From the NCBI GenBank assembly GCA_011800805.1, contig MPNW01000121.1, positions 66,355-130,354 on the forward strand: a DNA stretch of 64,000 nucleotides. Direction: 5' to 3'. The notes below the pieces were generated by a model. That model worked only from the letters and a program-made list of their open reading frames with translations, had not been told where the DNA came from and made no database searches. Positions 61,301 to 64,000 of this stretch are shown one piece after another. Within the stretch, counting starts at the first letter, position 1; every line of letters begins with the position of its first letter. Source of the stretch: Hirudo medicinalis (Eukaryota; Annelida; Clitellata; Hirudinida; Hirudinidae). The position numbers and the translations under genes were made by a program.

Positions 61301-64000
61301 CAGGGTTACAAGAATATCATAATTATTGTATTCTCTTGAAATCGCTAGTCACTATTTTGAACAAGAAAAACTTCAAAGCAGCTATTTCAAGGTGGCAGGA
61401 AAAACACAGATCAGCAGACATCATTGAAAATAAATGACTCACTGGTTTCAAATAATTTACAAAATTACTCATATCATAATCACCCATTGTATAATGACAT
61501 TAGTCATCATAAAGACCTTGACAACATAACATTAACCATATTATTAACCATAATTTATCCACGACATATAGCTATAAGTCCAGTTTCGAAAGAAAATGCA
61601 AAACATCACGACTGAGTTGAAACCAGGTTTCAACTTTTTCAACTTTGCATTCAATGAACATTGTTGTGTGCTGCAAACATTTCTTCAAGAACTTACGAGG
61701 AATATCGATCAACCTGCAGGCTGTAATTATCAAATGATGACTCATCAAATTCTATTTGAAAGTCCATGTATTATTATTATTATTATTATTATTAACAATA
61801 ATAATTGATAATATTATAATTTATTATAATTATTATATTTCTGACAACGGTTCTGTCTGCTCAGAGGAAACTTCCATGGATGTACATGGATGTATGTGAA
61901 AGCTTGAACAAAGTGGATATGAAGAGATTAACAGCTTAATTAGTTATAATTAATTAATGCTATTCTTAACTGACTCTCGGAATAAATTCATTCAAATGAG
62001 AGTTTGGAAAAAAATTTAAGCCAATTTTGTGGAGGCGTTGCATGGAATGCGTTATCTACACAGGATAAGTTTATGTAATATTATGCTGATAATCGTTCGC
62101 ATAATGTAAAGGAAATTTTGTTGAAACTCTAAATAGATATATAATTAGATTTTGCATTTTAATCAGTTACATATTGAAGTGATAATTTATGTTAGTGTGT
62201 ATTCATGTAGCGCATCATTAGTAGAATAGCATTTTAATATTTTTTTTGCCAGGAATCCGTGGAAATACAATCGTAAATTGAATGCGTTGATATATGAAAC
62301 AATTACGTGTCTCTAGTGAATTTATAAGTGGCTTCTCATGACTCATCCATCCTCATCTTCCTGTTCAATGGAGGCTCACTTCATTCAGACATCCCGTTTA
62401 AAAGTGGACTGAAATTTAATAATAACAACAACATTCAAACCTGAATGAGGGCTGCTGAAATCATGCTGATAATTTCGCGCGGATTATTAATAACTGTGGT
62501 TGTTCTTATCAATAACAAGAGACCCCTGGTCATCATCGTCGTCATCATCACCGCCATATGCATCATCATCATCATCACCGATGATGCATTCGAGTGGGCT
62601 CATTTGAATCATCAGAAGTTCACAAAAGTGAACTCAATTTAACAATGAATTACCTCCCTGAATGTTGCTTCTGTTGTTATGAGATGTTGATTGTGTCGTG
62701 CATCATCTCTTAGATAACTTAGATGTTTGTAGAATGGTTAATTGTTAGTAACGAGCTCTAATCAATGAATTGTCAATCTATTTTTTATTAAAAAACAAAG
62801 ATGAATTCATGTTGACGTGAATTTTAATGTCAGCTGTTGACGTTACACCATTACTCTGCGTGCACACTGCTCAAATATGGAAATCTCCTCAAATAAACCA
62901 CAACTTGTTGATGTCGGTTCACAAAGGAGAACAAAGTCACTATGTTATACACATCACTATGGCAACTGGAAAATTTCTGCCAAAAAATCGACTCAAAAGC
63001 CGTGTTTATCATTTTCCGCTTCTATTTTTGGCACGTTCAAAATTAGAAATGTATCACGAAAACATCTCCACTCGTCTTAATAACGTCGTAATCTCTATAA
63101 AAGGAAATGTTTTTCTTAGATTTGAACAGGCGGAATCATCCGAACGCATAACCGGAACATTCCTGGAAATTAACTTTCTCATTTCTGACGTGCCCCTCGC
63201 ACGAAATTTTATGAATTTCTAAAAGACCAACAAAAGCTCAAAAAAAGGGTCAGTTTTTCTTTCGAATGACATAAAGAAATTCTTAGCGAGACGCGTCATC
63301 GCCTTCTCACAAGAAACGTGTCCCTTACGTGAATCAGCAGCATCCTTAGACTTCATTACTCACACTTTTCTCCACATCGTGCCAACTCAAGAGTTCTTCG
63401 TCAACTCGACACGACATTTAATTGAATAAAGTTAATTATGTTCATTTGTTTTATCATCTTACGTAATTAACTTACTTCCCGACCAATTCAAAAATATTTG
63501 ACGACCGTGATCTGAAATAAAAGTCGCTAAGAACTCAACTTTATCTCTGCGATAGACACGCGCCTTTCTTAAACAAAGAAAGAATAAGCCACTTCAATTT
63601 TATAAGCCAGCAAAAAGAGTGCACTCTAAGGTGTTCATTATTACAGTTTCTAAGTCATTTCAGTCGTAAGTAATTAAAAGTTCGGATTAATTCACGCAAC
63701 TTTAGAATCGACAACAGAATTGTCGTAAAGTGTAAAGTAGCAAGTTAATATTCCATCAATAATTAATTTATTAATCGGATTCGAGAAGCTTGACCAAAGA
63801 ATACGAGTGACTAATTCATTGCGAACAGCCTCGACCAATCACGGCCTAGCGATTGAGCACGTGGTCTCGCGGTGAATCATTGTAAACACAGTCTAAAAGG
63901 GCCGAAGGTTTTGCTCGTGTTAAATACGCCGATGGATGGGAGAACGGTTTTGTTTGAAATGTTGGGCGGTCGAAGAAACATGTTTAAAAGTAAACATTAA
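58395..64000. other. Right-hand gene-poor region
   Basis: AT-rich, with an ATT tract at about 61768-61800 and an ATC-rich tract at about 62530-62580. The longest open frame, 62827-63222 (+, 131 codons), has no recognisable domain. The first bases (about 58395-58560) should hold the MXD-like promoter. Confidence 0.5.

Noticed and set aside
62827..63222. 131-codon open frame on the plus strand
   Set aside because: No known motif, no splice sites in keeping with neighbours, and composition like surrounding non-coding DNA; kept only as a remark.

Overview
The window is nuclear DNA of a multicellular animal. Protein-coding genes are cut into many short exons by GT-AG introns (mostly about 60 to 900 bases). 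They encode metazoan families (enkurin, diacylglycerol lipase, two-pore K+ channel, NOS1AP, USP16/45, MAN2C1, Rab11, an MXD-type HLH protein). The DNA is AT-rich, full of ATC/GAT and AAT/ATT microsatellites, and holds decayed hAT, R2-like, piggyBac-like and MULE-like transposon remains. The compact introns and gene complement suit an invertebrate, perhaps a spiralian such as an annelid; that placement is inference. All exon models were spliced by eye from reading frame, splice sites and recalled protein families; no search was run.

Layout. 1-1080: microsatellite and a decayed hAT-type transposase. 1230-4240 (+): beta-trefoil (ricin B-type lectin domain) protein made of four repeated two-exon modules. 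5099-6156 (-): enkurin. 7031-11296 (+): diacylglycerol lipase. 11731-13899 (+): two-pore K+ channel. 14186-15120 (-): unrecognised gene running toward a 449-base N gap at 15214-15662. 16088-16889 (-): 3' part of another unrecognised gene. 18927-22572 (+): NOS1AP (CAPON) adaptor. 22594-30035: assembly-disturbed zone with three copies of one sequence at single-N joins, long GAT/ATC arrays, and an R2-like retrotransposon broken by a piggyBac-like element. 30934-35981 (+): USP16/45 deubiquitinase. 36843-37997 (+): intronless Ser/Thr kinase. 38544-47042 (-): MAN2C1 alpha-mannosidase in 32 exons. 47610-48508 (+): small coiled-coil protein. 48509-55660: gene-poor, microsatellites and transposon debris. 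55661-56863 (+): Rab11. 57496-58394 (-): MXD-like repressor. 58395-64000: no gene recognised.

The genes do not form a pathway; they are ordinary housekeeping and signalling genes packed together. Two pairs are divergent over short intergenic DNA (enkurin/DAGL, MAN2C1/coiled-coil gene). The most interesting points are three conserved proteins that have apparently lost a key functional residue set (DAGL catalytic His, K2P first selectivity filter, MXD basic region), the nested transposons, and the exon-pair amplification in the beta-trefoil gene.
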